Shown here: positions 1-7,882 of the stretch, one piece after another
Numbering within the stretch: the first letter of the stretch is position 1
Layout: every line of letters begins with the position of its first letter
Source of the DNA: JACDAN01 sp036380355
GTDB taxonomy: Bacteria > Actinomycetota > Thermoleophilia > Gaiellales > Gaiellaceae
Reading direction: 5' to 3'
DNA: 25,556 bases
Assembly (NCBI GenBank): GCA_036380355.1
Contig: DASVEW010000003.1
Location: 1-25,556 of the forward strand
Translations under genes and position numbers: made by a program
Notes under the pieces: generated by a model
Told to the model about the DNA's origin: nothing
Databases searched by the model: none
What the model saw: only the letters and a program-made list of their open reading frames with translations

Positions 1-614
1 GCGCTGAAGCCGGCGATGCCCACGCGTGTGATCCCCGCTTCCGTGCCGCCGGCGAGCATCGCATCCGCCCGCCCGAGCCTGATCGCGTCCGCGGCCTCGC
101 CGATCGCCATGTTGGATGCGGCGCAGGCCGTGCACTGCGACGAGAGCGGCCCTCTCGTCCCCAGGTACATCGAGACCCAGCCGGCGCCCATGTTCGGAAT
201 GATCTGCGGGATCGAGAACGGATTGACCCGGTCGGGTCCGCGCTCGAGCAGCGTGTCGTAGCAGTCCTGGAAGGCCTTGAGCCCACCGATGCCCGTGGCG
301 ATCGAGGCGCCGATCCGGTCGGCCTCGTTCTCGATGTCGATCCCCGAGTCGTCCCGCGCCTGGATCGCGGCGGCGACGATCATCTGCGCGAATCTGTCCA
401 TCCGCCGCGCCTGCTTCTTCTCGATCCAGTCGGCCGCCTCGAAGTCCTTCAGCTCGCAGGCGAAGTGGACGGGGTACTCGCTCGCGTCGAACTGCTGGAT
501 GTCGGCGGCGCCGGATTTGCCGGCGACGAGGTTCTCCCACGTCGTCTCGACGTCGTTGCCCAGCGGGCTCACGGCTCCGAGGCCGGTGATCACGACTCGT
601 CTGCGTCCGTTCAT
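1..614 (-). CDS. fabF: Beta-ketoacyl-ACP synthase II, partial
   Basis: This is the condensing enzyme that elongates acyl-ACP with malonyl-ACP in type II fatty-acid synthesis. About 204 N-terminal residues are present and the C-terminal half, with the two catalytic histidines, lies beyond base 1. The protein starts MNGRRRVVITGLGAVSPLGN, the usual FabF N-terminus. The nucleophilic cysteine is seen in CTACAASNM (the TACA cysteine, about residue 164, matching Cys163 of E. coli FabF). The ATG at 614 was chosen by alignment; another ATG at 620 would add two residues, and neither has a clear ribosome binding site. It follows fabG by 12 bases and is surely the last visible gene of the fab operon. Identity is secure. 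FabB is less likely given the operon context. Confidence 0.93.
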   Translation of the reverse strand, partial: MNGRRRVVITGLGAVSPLGNDVETTWENLVAGKSGAADIQQFDASEYPVHFACELKDFEAADWIEKKQARRMDRFAQMIVAAAIQARDDSGIDIENEADRIGASIATGIGGLKAFQDCYDTLLERGPDRVNPFSIPQIIPNMGAGWVSMYLGTRGPLSSQCTACAASNMAIGEAADAIRLGRADAMLAGGTEAGITRVGIAGFS

Positions 615-626
615 CGACATCGGGAT

Positions 627-1355
627 CTACATGCCCAGTCCGCCGTCGACCAGCAACACCTCGCCGGTGACGAACGATGCGTCGTCGGAGCAGAGAAAGC
701 GGACGGCGCCCGCGACGTCCTCGGGGTCGCCGAACCGTCCCAGCGGCGTGTTGGCAAGCATCGCGTTCTGGAGCTCCTCCGGGAGGTCGGTGGTGAGACG
801 AGTCGAGATGTACCCCGGCGCCACGACGTTTGCCCGCACCCCGCGGCTGCCGAGCTCCCGTGCGAGCGCCTTCGTGAAGCCGATGATCCCAGCCTTCGAC
901 GCAGAGTAGTTGGTCTGGCCCGGGTTCCCATGGAGCCCCACGATGCTCGAGACGTTCACGATCGCACCCCCGCGCCGCCTCATCATTCCCCGGGCTGCCG
1001 CGCGGCAGGTGTTGAACGTCCCGCCGAGGTTCGTGTCCAGGACAACCTGCCAGTCCTCGTCCGGCATCCGCGCCAGGAGCCCGTCTCGCGTCACGCCGGC
1101 GTTGTTCACGAGGATGTCGACGTCGCCGGCCTCCTCGACCAGGCGCTTGGCGTCCTCGGGCTGCGAGACGTCGGCCTGGACCGCGCGGCCGCCGATCGCG
1201 GACGCGACCGCCTCGGCCTCCTCGGCGCCCGAGTGATACCCCAGGACGACGGATGCACCGGCATTCGCAAGCTCTGCGGCGATGGCCTTCCCGATCCCGC
1301 GCGAACCACCCGTCACCAGGGCGGTGCGGCCTTCGAGGGAGCAGAACTCGGCCAC
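627..1355 (-). CDS. fabG: 3-oxoacyl-ACP reductase
   Basis: NADPH-dependent reductase of the short-chain dehydrogenase family, converting 3-ketoacyl-ACP to 3-hydroxyacyl-ACP in fatty-acid elongation. It has 242 residues, the normal size. The cofactor motif TGGSRGIG is near the N-terminus, followed by NNAG, the catalytic serine in NVSSIVG, and Tyr150/Lys154 in YSASK. The C-terminus ends in the FabG-type VDGGLGM. The GTG at 1355 is the last start before the conserved LEGRTALVTGG. The open frame continues upstream but only as a shadow of fabD. It begins 8 bases after the fabD stop. Its place between fabD and fabF argues for FabG rather than another SDR enzyme. Confidence 0.95.
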   Translation of the reverse strand: MAEFCSLEGRTALVTGGSRGIGKAIAAELANAGASVVLGYHSGAEEAEAVASAIGGRAVQADVSQPEDAKRLVEEAGDVDILVNNAGVTRDGLLARMPDEDWQVVLDTNLGGTFNTCRAAARGMMRRRGGAIVNVSSIVGLHGNPGQTNYSASKAGIIGFTKALARELGSRGVRANVVAPGYISTRLTTDLPEELQNAMLANTPLGRFGDPEDVAGAVRFLCSDDASFVTGEVLLVDGGLGM

Positions 1356-1363
1356 GGATCGCT

Positions 1364-2281
1364 CTAGATGGACTCTTCGACGTTCTTCAGGCCGGCCACG
1401 TTGTTCACGGACACGGCCTTCACGGTCTTGTCGATCCGCTTCAGTAAACCGGAGAGGACGTTGCCGGGCCCGACCTCGACGTACGTCTTCACGCCCTCCT
1501 TCACGAGCCCCTGTGCCGCCTGCGTGAACTTCACCGGCGCCGTCACCTGGTTCACGAGCAGGCCGGCCATCCGCTGCGCCGGCTCGATCTTGGCGGTCAC
1601 GGTCGACATGAACGGCGCCACCGGGTCGCTGAAGCGGACGCGCTCGACGGCGGGCTTCAACATCTCTGCGGCCTTTTCGACGAGCGGGCTGTGGAAGGCG
1701 CCGGAGACCTTGAGCTTCACGGCACGGCGGGCGCCGAGCGAGGTGGCCTTGTGGATCAGCTTCTCCACGGCTCCCTCCTCTCCGGAGACCACGATCTGGC
1801 CCGGGCAGTTGTAGTTGGCGGGCCACACGCCCTCGATCTCGGCGCAGAGCTCCTCGACGACCTCGTCGTCGAGCCCGAGGATCGCCGCCATCGTCCCGTC
1901 GCTCTCACGGGCCGCCTCTGCCATCGCGAGGCCGCGCTCGCGCACGAGGCCGATCGCCTCGCCGGTGTCGATCGAGTTCGCGGCGGCGATCGCGGCGAAC
2001 TCGCCGACGGAGTGCCCGACGACGTAGTCCGGGGCGAGCCCGCGGGCGCGCAGCGCAGCCAGCACCGCCAGACTGGTCGCAACGAGCGCGGGCTGCTGCA
2101 CCTCGGTCTTCACGAGCTCGTCGAGGGGCGCCTCGAAGCACAGCCTCTGCAGATCGAGGCCGGACGCCTCGCTGCCTACGTGGTAGACCTCCATCGCCTC
2201 CGGGACGGCGAGCGCGATCTCGCGGCCCATCCCTTCCTCCAGCGACCCCTGGCCGGGGAAGCAAAACGCAACCTTGGTCAT
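1364..2281 (-). CDS. fabD: Malonyl-CoA:ACP transacylase
   Basis: Loads malonyl groups from CoA onto acyl carrier protein. The 305-residue protein has the family N-terminus MTKVAFCFPGQGS, the nucleophile elbow GHSVGE with its serine near residue 91, the catalytic-histidine segment GAFHSPLV, and a typical C-terminus with GNVLSGLLKR. The ATG at 2281 overlaps the fabH stop codon as ATGA, so the two genes are probably translationally coupled. An upstream in-frame ATG would add 15 residues with no family resemblance, so it was rejected. Confidence 0.96.
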   Translation of the reverse strand: MTKVAFCFPGQGSLEEGMGREIALAVPEAMEVYHVGSEASGLDLQRLCFEAPLDELVKTEVQQPALVATSLAVLAALRARGLAPDYVVGHSVGEFAAIAAANSIDTGEAIGLVRERGLAMAEAARESDGTMAAILGLDDEVVEELCAEIEGVWPANYNCPGQIVVSGEEGAVEKLIHKATSLGARRAVKLKVSGAFHSPLVEKAAEMLKPAVERVRFSDPVAPFMSTVTAKIEPAQRMAGLLVNQVTAPVKFTQAAQGLVKEGVKTYVEVGPGNVLSGLLKRIDKTVKAVSVNNVAGLKNVEESI

Positions 2282-3276
2282 GTCGTCCTTCCGTTCGCCG
2301 TCCACTCGATCAAGGCCGAGCCCCATGTCAATCCAGCGCCCATCCCGGTCATGAGGACGAGTGCACCATCCTCGAGCCGGCCGTCCGCCTCCGCGTCGGC
2401 GAGGGCGAGAGGAATCGACCCGGAGGACGTGTTCCCGTACCTGTCCACGTTCACGACCACGCGATTCTCTGGAATTCCCAGCTTCCTCGCCGCGTAATCG
2501 ATGATCCGCGTGTTGGCCTGGTGCGGGACGTACACGTCCACATCATCGATCGTTCGGCCGACCTCGTCGAGCAGCGCCTCCGCCGACGAGACCATCACCC
2601 TCGTCGCGAACTTGAACACCTCGCGGCCGTTCATCTTCACCAGCCGGTCCGGGTCCTCGAACGTGCGCGAGCCGCTGCCGGGGAGCCAGAGGTGCTGCCC
2701 GCCGCCGCCGTCGGCGCCCAGCTCGAAGCCAAGGAAGCCGCCGCCGTCCACGCGCTCGAGAACGACAGCACCTGCGCCGTCGCCGAACAGCACGAGCGTC
2801 GACCGGTCGGTCCAGTCGAGGATCTTCGAGAGCACGTCCCCGCCCACGACCAGCGCCTTGTTGGCGAGGCCCGCGGACACCATGGCGTGGGCCTGCGCGA
2901 GCGCGTAGACGAAGCCGGTGCACCCGGCGAGCAGGTCGTAGGCCGCGGCCTTGGGAGCCGGCAGGAGGTCGCCGAGGAGCGACCCCGTGGTCGGGAACAT
3001 CATGTCCGGCGTCACCGTCGCGACGATGATCAGGTCGAGCTCCTCCGGCTCGACGCCTGCGCGCTCGAGGGCGATCCGGGCCGCCGGAAGCGCAAGATCG
3101 GTCATGGCCTGCTCCGGTGCGGCGATCCGGCGCTCCTTGATGCCGGTGCGCTCGGTGATCCACTCGTCGGAGGTGTCGACGAGCTCGGCCAGCTCGTCGT
3201 TGCCCAGCACGCGTTCCGGTGCATACGTGCCGAGGCCGGTGATCGACACTGGTGCGCCGTTCGCCTGGCCGATCAT
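2278..3276 (-). CDS. fabH: Beta-ketoacyl-ACP synthase III
   Basis: Initiates fatty-acid synthesis by condensing an acyl-CoA primer with malonyl-ACP. It has 332 residues. The catalytic triad is visible: Cys119 in AGCTGF, His252 in VPHQAN, and the asparagine in RYGNTSSGSIP. The N-terminus carries SITGLGTYAPERVL and TSDEWITERTGI, which are hallmark FabH motifs. The ATG at 3276 overlaps the fabZ stop as ATGA, and its own stop overlaps the fabD start the same way. Whether it prefers acetyl-CoA or branched primers cannot be read from the sequence. Confidence 0.96.
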   Translation of the reverse strand: MIGQANGAPVSITGLGTYAPERVLGNDELAELVDTSDEWITERTGIKERRIAAPEQAMTDLALPAARIALERAGVEPEELDLIIVATVTPDMMFPTTGSLLGDLLPAPKAAAYDLLAGCTGFVYALAQAHAMVSAGLANKALVVGGDVLSKILDWTDRSTLVLFGDGAGAVVLERVDGGGFLGFELGADGGGGQHLWLPGSGSRTFEDPDRLVKMNGREVFKFATRVMVSSAEALLDEVGRTIDDVDVYVPHQANTRIIDYAARKLGIPENRVVVNVDRYGNTSSGSIPLALADAEADGRLEDGALVLMTGMGAGLTWGSALIEWTANGRTT

Positions 3277-3704
3277 TGCTCGATCGCGAAGGTCAGGGTT
3301 CCGCGCGCCGCGAGCGCGCCGTCCACCGTGGCCGTGGCCTTTCCGCGGCCGATCGGGCCGCGCACGCGCTCCAGCTCGCAGGTCAGCTCCAGCTCGTCTC
3401 CCGGCTCGACCACGCGCTTGAAGCGAACGCCGTCGATCCCCGCGAAGAGCGCGAGCTTGCCCCGGTTCTGCTCCTCCGAGAGCACCGCCACGGCCCCCGC
3501 CTGCGCCATCGCCTCCACAATCAGGACGCCCGGCATGATTGGCCGGCCCGGAAAATGGCCCGCCAGGTACCACTCGTCCGGCCGCACCTGCTTGCGGGCC
3601 ACGACCTTCTCGCCCGGCTTGAGGTCGACGATCTCGTCGAGGAGCAGGAAGGGGTCGCGGTGAGGCAGGATCGCCTCGATCTCTTGGCGGTTCAGGGAGG
3701 GCAC
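3273..3704 (-). CDS. fabZ: 3-hydroxyacyl-ACP dehydratase
   Basis: Hot-dog-fold dehydratase that removes water from 3-hydroxyacyl-ACP. From the GTG at 3704 it has 143 residues, the normal FabZ length. ILPHRDPFLLLD begins at residue 12, and GHFPGRPIMPGVLIVEAM contains the catalytic His50 and Glu64. The start is uncertain. An in-frame ATG at 3794 would add 30 residues and overlap birA, and the intervening codons keep high GC at the third position. No clear ribosome binding site precedes either. It is the first gene of the fab operon and diverges from birA. FabA is unlikely because of the size and PHRDPF motif. Confidence 0.93.
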   Translation of the reverse strand: MPSLNRQEIEAILPHRDPFLLLDEIVDLKPGEKVVARKQVRPDEWYLAGHFPGRPIMPGVLIVEAMAQAGAVAVLSEEQNRGKLALFAGIDGVRFKRVVEPGDELELTCELERVRGPIGRGKATATVDGALAARGTLTFAIEQ

Positions 3705-3761
3705 GTGCCGGATGAGTCTAGTGATGCGCGGGAACCTCGGGATTCCCTGCTTCCGGAGCGC

Positions 3762-4331
3762 GTGGAGCCTCTGCTCGAGGGCCGTTTCGGGCATCCGTAC
3801 CGCTATCTCGAGCGGTGCGAGTCGACCCAGCGCGAGCTCCCGCCGGATGCGCCGGAGGGAGCCGTCGTGGCGACGGACGAGCAGACCGCCGGGAGGGGCC
3901 GGCTCGGCCGTCCGTGGTACGCCGCGCCCGGCACGAGCCTGCTCTTCTCCGTGAACCTTTGGCCGGCGGTCGACACGCAGCGGCTGCCCGAGCTTTCCGT
4001 CGTCGCGGGGACGGCGTCGGCCGACGCGATCGGGCGCCTGACCCGGCTCCGGCCGGAGATCAAGCTGCCGAACGACCTGCTCGTCGGCGGGCGGAAGCTC
4101 GCCGGCATCCTCGCCGAGGCGCGCGAGGACCGAGTCGTCCTGGGGATCGGGATCAACGCCAACGTGCCGCCGGCGGCGCTCCCCACCGGTGTCGACCCTG
4201 AGGCGACTTCGCTCCTCGCTGAGCTCGGAAAGGACGTCGACCGGGCGGAGCTTCTGGCTGCGATCCTGCTCGAGCTCGAGCGGCAGTACGACGCCTGGCT
4301 CGGAGGACAAGCTGCCGCGGGACGGGCTTAA
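3762..4331 (+). CDS. birA: Biotin--[acetyl-CoA-carboxylase] ligase, minimal form
   Basis: Activates biotin with ATP and transfers it to the carboxyl-carrier subunit of biotin-dependent enzymes such as acetyl-CoA carboxylase, which fits its position next to the fab genes. Seen: CESTQ near the start, the biotinyl-AMP loop GRGRLGRPW, LPNDLLVGGRKLAGILAE (the family's KWPND region), and GIGINAN. There is no N-terminal helix-turn-helix, so it should not act as a repressor. The protein also stops directly after the helix ending QYDAWL, so the small C-terminal SH3-like domain is absent. At 189 residues it is short. The GTG at 3762 was chosen; a GTG at 3705 would add 19 residues with poor third-position GC. 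Confidence 0.85.
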   Translation: MEPLLEGRFGHPYRYLERCESTQRELPPDAPEGAVVATDEQTAGRGRLGRPWYAAPGTSLLFSVNLWPAVDTQRLPELSVVAGTASADAIGRLTRLRPEIKLPNDLLVGGRKLAGILAEAREDRVVLGIGINANVPPAALPTGVDPEATSLLAELGKDVDRAELLAAILLELERQYDAWLGGQAAAGRA

Positions 4332-4420
4332 CTCGTCCCGCTCATCCAGCTCCTCGGGGAAGAGCCGGCGTGCCGCTTCGAGGCCGCGTCTCGGCGCAGC
4401 CGGGACTCGGCTTCATGGGG

Positions 4421-4448
4421 TCGCTGAAAGTCGTGAGACTTTCAGCGA
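4421..4448. terminator. Perfect 12-bp hairpin between convergent genes
   Basis: TCGCTGAAAGTC, a GTGA loop, then GACTTTCAGCGA form a perfect 12-bp stem. It sits between the convergent birA and amidase genes and contains the amidase stop codon. No T-run follows on either strand. A bidirectional terminator or mRNA 3'-end stabiliser is the likely role by position; this is inferred. Confidence 0.6.
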
Positions 4449-6508
4449 AGGCGCAGGCGCGGGCCGACGTTCGCCGCCTGGTCCTCCGCGAAGGCGACGA
4501 GGCGCTTCGCCGAACGACCCACCACGACGGTGAACACGCCCGCCTTCCGCCGGAACACCGTGGTGGAGACGCCGTCGGCGACGAACGTCACGCGTGCGGG
4601 CTCGCTGAGCCGAACGCGCAGCGGACGCTTGTTCACGACCGTCAGCCTCGGAGCGATCCGGTCGACACGAACCGGCAGCAGCTGCGTGACCGGGCCGGTG
4701 GCGTCGGTGACCGTGAGCGCGACCGAGTACACGCCGTCACGGACCCCTCCAGGCCAGGTGACCGCCTGTGGGCCTGCCGGCACGAGCGAATCGAACACCG
4801 AGACGACGCCGGTCGTGCCGCGGCGGATCGAGAGCTGGGCGAGCGCGGGGATCAAAACGTTGAAGGAGGCGGTCAGCGAGTCGGAGCGGCCGTCGCCGTT
4901 CGGGGAGATCGCCGGCGGCTGGATCCCGAAGCCGGAGAGCGTCCTGCTCAGCACGATGCTCGTCACGACCGCCACCTCGCGGCCCTGCGCCGGCCGCGCG
5001 GCGATCAGGATCCGGTAGCGGCCGTCGGGGTAGCCCGCCCCGTCCCACGCGAACGTGTGGCGGCCCGCCGGCCTCGATCCGGCCTGGAGCGTCGCGAGCG
5101 GCGAGCCCTGCTCGGTCTGCAGGTCGATCCGGACCGTTGCGGGCCCGCCGAGCTCGTACGAGATGGCGGTCTTGTCGGTCAGTCCGTCGCCGTTCGGCGT
5201 GAACCCCGCGGGCTCGGCCGCCACGCCCGTGATCACTGCCGGACGACCGGCTGCGCCGAGCGTCCCGGACGCCGGCCGGACGTTCGGCCCGGCCGAGATC
5301 CGCCAGCGATACCCGGGCAACGTCGCGAAGCGCGAGTCCCACGTCCAGCGCACGGCCGTCCCGAACCCCGAGCCGCTCGCGACCTGCTTCCCGGCAGCAT
5401 CTGTGACCGTCACCGTCCAGGGCAGCGCGGTCGAGAGACGGGCCGAGAAGCTGACGAACTGGCCGAGCCGACCCTCGACCTCGGGTGTGTAGAGCTTGGG
5501 CAGTCCGAGCCCGGCGGCGGCGGACGCGATCGCCGGCAGTTCCCGGTAGAGCCGGCCCGGGCAGGTCGTGAACCCGGTATCGCGATGGCCCGAGACGGTG
5601 CGGAGGAAAAGCGGCACGCCCTTGCGGTACTTCGGGTTGCCGGCAGAGATGACCGGAGCGCTCGACCTCGGGTCCACGTGCGCGACGTCGAGCCGCCAGG
5701 CGAGCAGCCGGGTGATCGCCGACCGCGCCGCCGGAGCCGGCGAACGGTTCTCGTAGTTCCCGATCAGCGAGATGCCGACCGAGCCGGTGTTGAAGCCCTG
5801 CGAGTGCGCGCCGACCACGTTCCGCTCGACGCCTCCGTACCGGCCCTCGAAGACCTGGCCGAAGCGGTCGACGAGGAAGTTGTAACCCACGTCGTTCCAG
5901 CCGTTCCCACGAACGTGATACAGGTAGACGCCGCGAACGATCGCAGCCGACTGGGCGGGCGTAGACGGCTCGGCTCCCGCGGTGTGATGGACGATCGCGG
6001 TGGTCAGCGAACTCGCGATCGCCGGGTTGCTGCGGCGGATCCGCTCGTTCGCGCCCCAGGTCGCCCGCGAGATGATCGCCGGGCTGCCGGCCATCTGCAG
6101 CGTCCGTCCCGACGCCGCCCGCTCCGGGCTCCAGACGTAATGCGCACGTAGCCGGCTCACGCGGCCGCGGACTCGAACCTGGAGCCGGTCGGACTCTCCG
6201 GTCCAGAGCGGCGCCCCGAGCCGCCAGCCGCGCATGCGCCGCCACTCGTCCGTCCCGCGGTCGGGAAGCTCCTCCGCCTCGGCCTCCGCCTCCTTCCAGG
6301 CGCTCCACCCGGGCCCGCCCCTCGTGCGGACGAAGACACGGCCTGGCCCCTTCCAATGAAGGCCGAGCAGGTTGAAGCGTTCGGGAGCCGCGGCCGACGC
6401 GAGGACGCGCTGTCCGCCCAACGGCAGCTCCCTCGTCACCAGCGTCGCTTCGCCCCAGGCCGTGGCCGGGAAGGCGAGAGCAACGAGAGCGGCTGAGAGA
6501 ACCTTCAT
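4442..6508 (-). CDS. Secreted N-acetylmuramoyl-L-alanine amidase (PGRP/Amidase_2) with FlgD-type Ig-like repeats
   Basis: Predicted exported zinc amidase that cuts the bond between N-acetylmuramic acid and the peptide stem of peptidoglycan. It has 688 residues. The start MKVLSAALVALAFPATAWG is a signal peptide, followed by a beta-rich region of unknown role. The amidase domain spans about residues 145-322, opening with SRATWGANE and containing the zinc ligands in VHHTAG, SGHRDTG and TTCPG. The C-terminal half has two calcium-loop-like repeats, FTPNGDGLTDK and ISPNGDGRSDS, of the kind found in FlgD-like Ig modules. The stop lies inside a hairpin shared with birA. Domain assignment is firm; whether it remodels its own wall or lyses others is unknown. 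Confidence 0.9.
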   Translation of the reverse strand: MKVLSAALVALAFPATAWGEATLVTRELPLGGQRVLASAAAPERFNLLGLHWKGPGRVFVRTRGGPGWSAWKEAEAEAEELPDRGTDEWRRMRGWRLGAPLWTGESDRLQVRVRGRVSRLRAHYVWSPERAASGRTLQMAGSPAIISRATWGANERIRRSNPAIASSLTTAIVHHTAGAEPSTPAQSAAIVRGVYLYHVRGNGWNDVGYNFLVDRFGQVFEGRYGGVERNVVGAHSQGFNTGSVGISLIGNYENRSPAPAARSAITRLLAWRLDVAHVDPRSSAPVISAGNPKYRKGVPLFLRTVSGHRDTGFTTCPGRLYRELPAIASAAAGLGLPKLYTPEVEGRLGQFVSFSARLSTALPWTVTVTDAAGKQVASGSGFGTAVRWTWDSRFATLPGYRWRISAGPNVRPASGTLGAAGRPAVITGVAAEPAGFTPNGDGLTDKTAISYELGGPATVRIDLQTEQGSPLATLQAGSRPAGRHTFAWDGAGYPDGRYRILIAARPAQGREVAVVTSIVLSRTLSGFGIQPPAISPNGDGRSDSLTASFNVLIPALAQLSIRRGTTGVVSVFDSLVPAGPQAVTWPGGVRDGVYSVALTVTDATGPVTQLLPVRVDRIAPRLTVVNKRPLRVRLSEPARVTFVADGVSTTVFRRKAGVFTVVVGRSAKRLVAFAEDQAANVGPRLRLR

Positions 6509-6577
6509 GGACGACCCCACCGCAGGGTGGCAGTGTCTCGCTGGGCTGGCAAGGGCTCTTGATAGCATCTTTACACC

Positions 6578-7873
6578 GTGAAAAGCCGCTTTCTGCGGGG
6601 AGTTTTCATCGCATTGGCGGTAGCGGTGCTCGTTCCTGCGGTCGCGATGGCCGCGCCGTCACAGCCCCGCGTCCTGGCGGTCGAGTTCGACAACGACGTC
6701 AATCCGGTCACGGCCGATTACGTCATCGACCAGATCGAGCGCGCGAACGAGGAGCGCTACGACGCGGTCGTCATCCTCCTCGACACGCCCGGCGGGCTCG
6801 CCAGCTCGATGAAGGACATCTACGAGGCCGAGCTGGCGTCCAGGGTTCCCGTGGTCGTCTACGTGTCCCCGGAGGGCGCACGGGCAGCCTCCGCCGGCGT
6901 CTGGATCGGGATGGCGGCCGACATCCTCGCCATGGCGCCGCAGACGAACATCGGCTCGTCGACGCCGGTCAGCGTCGGCGGCGAGGACATCCAGGAGGAT
7001 CTCCGCAACAAGGTCGTCAACGACGCGGCCGCCTCCCTCCGCGCGCTCGCGCGGGAGCACGGGAGGAACGTCCAGTGGGTGGACCAGGCCGTCCGGCGCG
7101 GCGCGAACCTCAGCGCCCGCGAGGCGCTCGAGATGAACGTGATCGACGTGATCGCACCCGATCTTCCGACGCTCCTGAACAGGATCGACGGCATGGAGAC
7201 GAAGCCGAAGATGCTGGTGCTCGAGACCGCCGGCGCGAAGATCGACCGCGTCGAGATGTCGCTGTGGAAGCAGATCCTCGACACGCTGATCGACCCCAAC
7301 CTCATCGTCATCCTCATGTCGCTCGGCGTGCTCGGGCTCACGATCGAGCTCTGGAACCCCGGTCTGATCTTCCCCGGCACGGTGGGCGCGATCTCGCTGA
7401 TCATCGGGCTCTTCGGGCTCCAGATCCTCCCGGTGAGCTGGGCTGGGCTCCTGCTCATGCTGCTGGCCGCGGGGTTCTTCGTCGCCGAGATGTTCGTGAC
7501 GAGCCACGGCGCGCTCGCACTCGCAGGCGCCGCGGCGTTCGTCGTCGGCTCGCTGATGCTCTTCGACCCGGCGGGCGACACCTACCAGGTCTCGCTCGAG
7601 GTCGCGCTCGGCGTGGCGGCGACGATGGCGCTCATGGTCGGGCTCGTCGTCACCAAGCTCGTCCAGGTGCGCCGGGCAGAGGTCGTCACCGGACAGGAGG
7701 AGCTGATCGGCCAGGTCGGTGTGGTGCGCCAGACGCTCGACCCGGTGGGCCTCGTGTTCGTCCACGGCGAGCTGTGGCGGGCAAAGAGCGGAGGCGAGCC
7801 GATCCCGGCCGGGCGGCAGGTGCGCGTTGAGGGCCTCGACGATGCGCTCACGCTCACGGTCGCGCCCGCATAG
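6578..7873 (+). CDS. NfeD-family membrane serine protease
   Basis: A long-form NfeD protein, a membrane protease typically paired with a slipin/stomatin partner. It has 431 residues. A signal peptide (residues about 1-26) is followed by a ClpP-like domain with LLDTPGGL and the nucleophile serine in GARAASAGVW. Several hydrophobic helices lie about residues 240-365, and a C-terminal OB-fold NfeD domain starts near EELIGQVGVVRQ. The GTG at 6578 has no ribosome binding site and only about 69 bases separate it from the divergent amidase, so a leaderless or near-leaderless transcript is possible. The slipin gene follows after 9 bases, the classic nfeD-stomatin operon. Confidence 0.92.
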   Translation: MKSRFLRGVFIALAVAVLVPAVAMAAPSQPRVLAVEFDNDVNPVTADYVIDQIERANEERYDAVVILLDTPGGLASSMKDIYEAELASRVPVVVYVSPEGARAASAGVWIGMAADILAMAPQTNIGSSTPVSVGGEDIQEDLRNKVVNDAAASLRALAREHGRNVQWVDQAVRRGANLSAREALEMNVIDVIAPDLPTLLNRIDGMETKPKMLVLETAGAKIDRVEMSLWKQILDTLIDPNLIVILMSLGVLGLTIELWNPGLIFPGTVGAISLIIGLFGLQILPVSWAGLLLMLLAAGFFVAEMFVTSHGALALAGAAAFVVGSLMLFDPAGDTYQVSLEVALGVAATMALMVGLVVTKLVQVRRAEVVTGQEELIGQVGVVRQTLDPVGLVFVHGELWRAKSGGEPIPAGRQVRVEGLDDALTLTVAPA

Positions 7874-7882
7874 GATTTCCCC

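Noticed and set aside
3705..3761. N-terminal extension of BirA from GTG 3705.
   Set aside because: The 19 codons have many T/A third positions, unlike neighbouring genes, and no ribosome binding site.
4332..4420. Possible frameshifted remainder of the BirA C-terminal domain.
   Set aside because: All three plus-strand frames were read; LRGRVSA is vaguely similar to family sequence, but nothing else fits and third-position GC is not gene-like.
4370..6151. A 593-residue open frame on the plus strand opposite the amidase.
   Set aside because: Arginine- and proline-rich mirror of a GC-rich gene, no recognisable domain; the minus-strand amidase explains the region.
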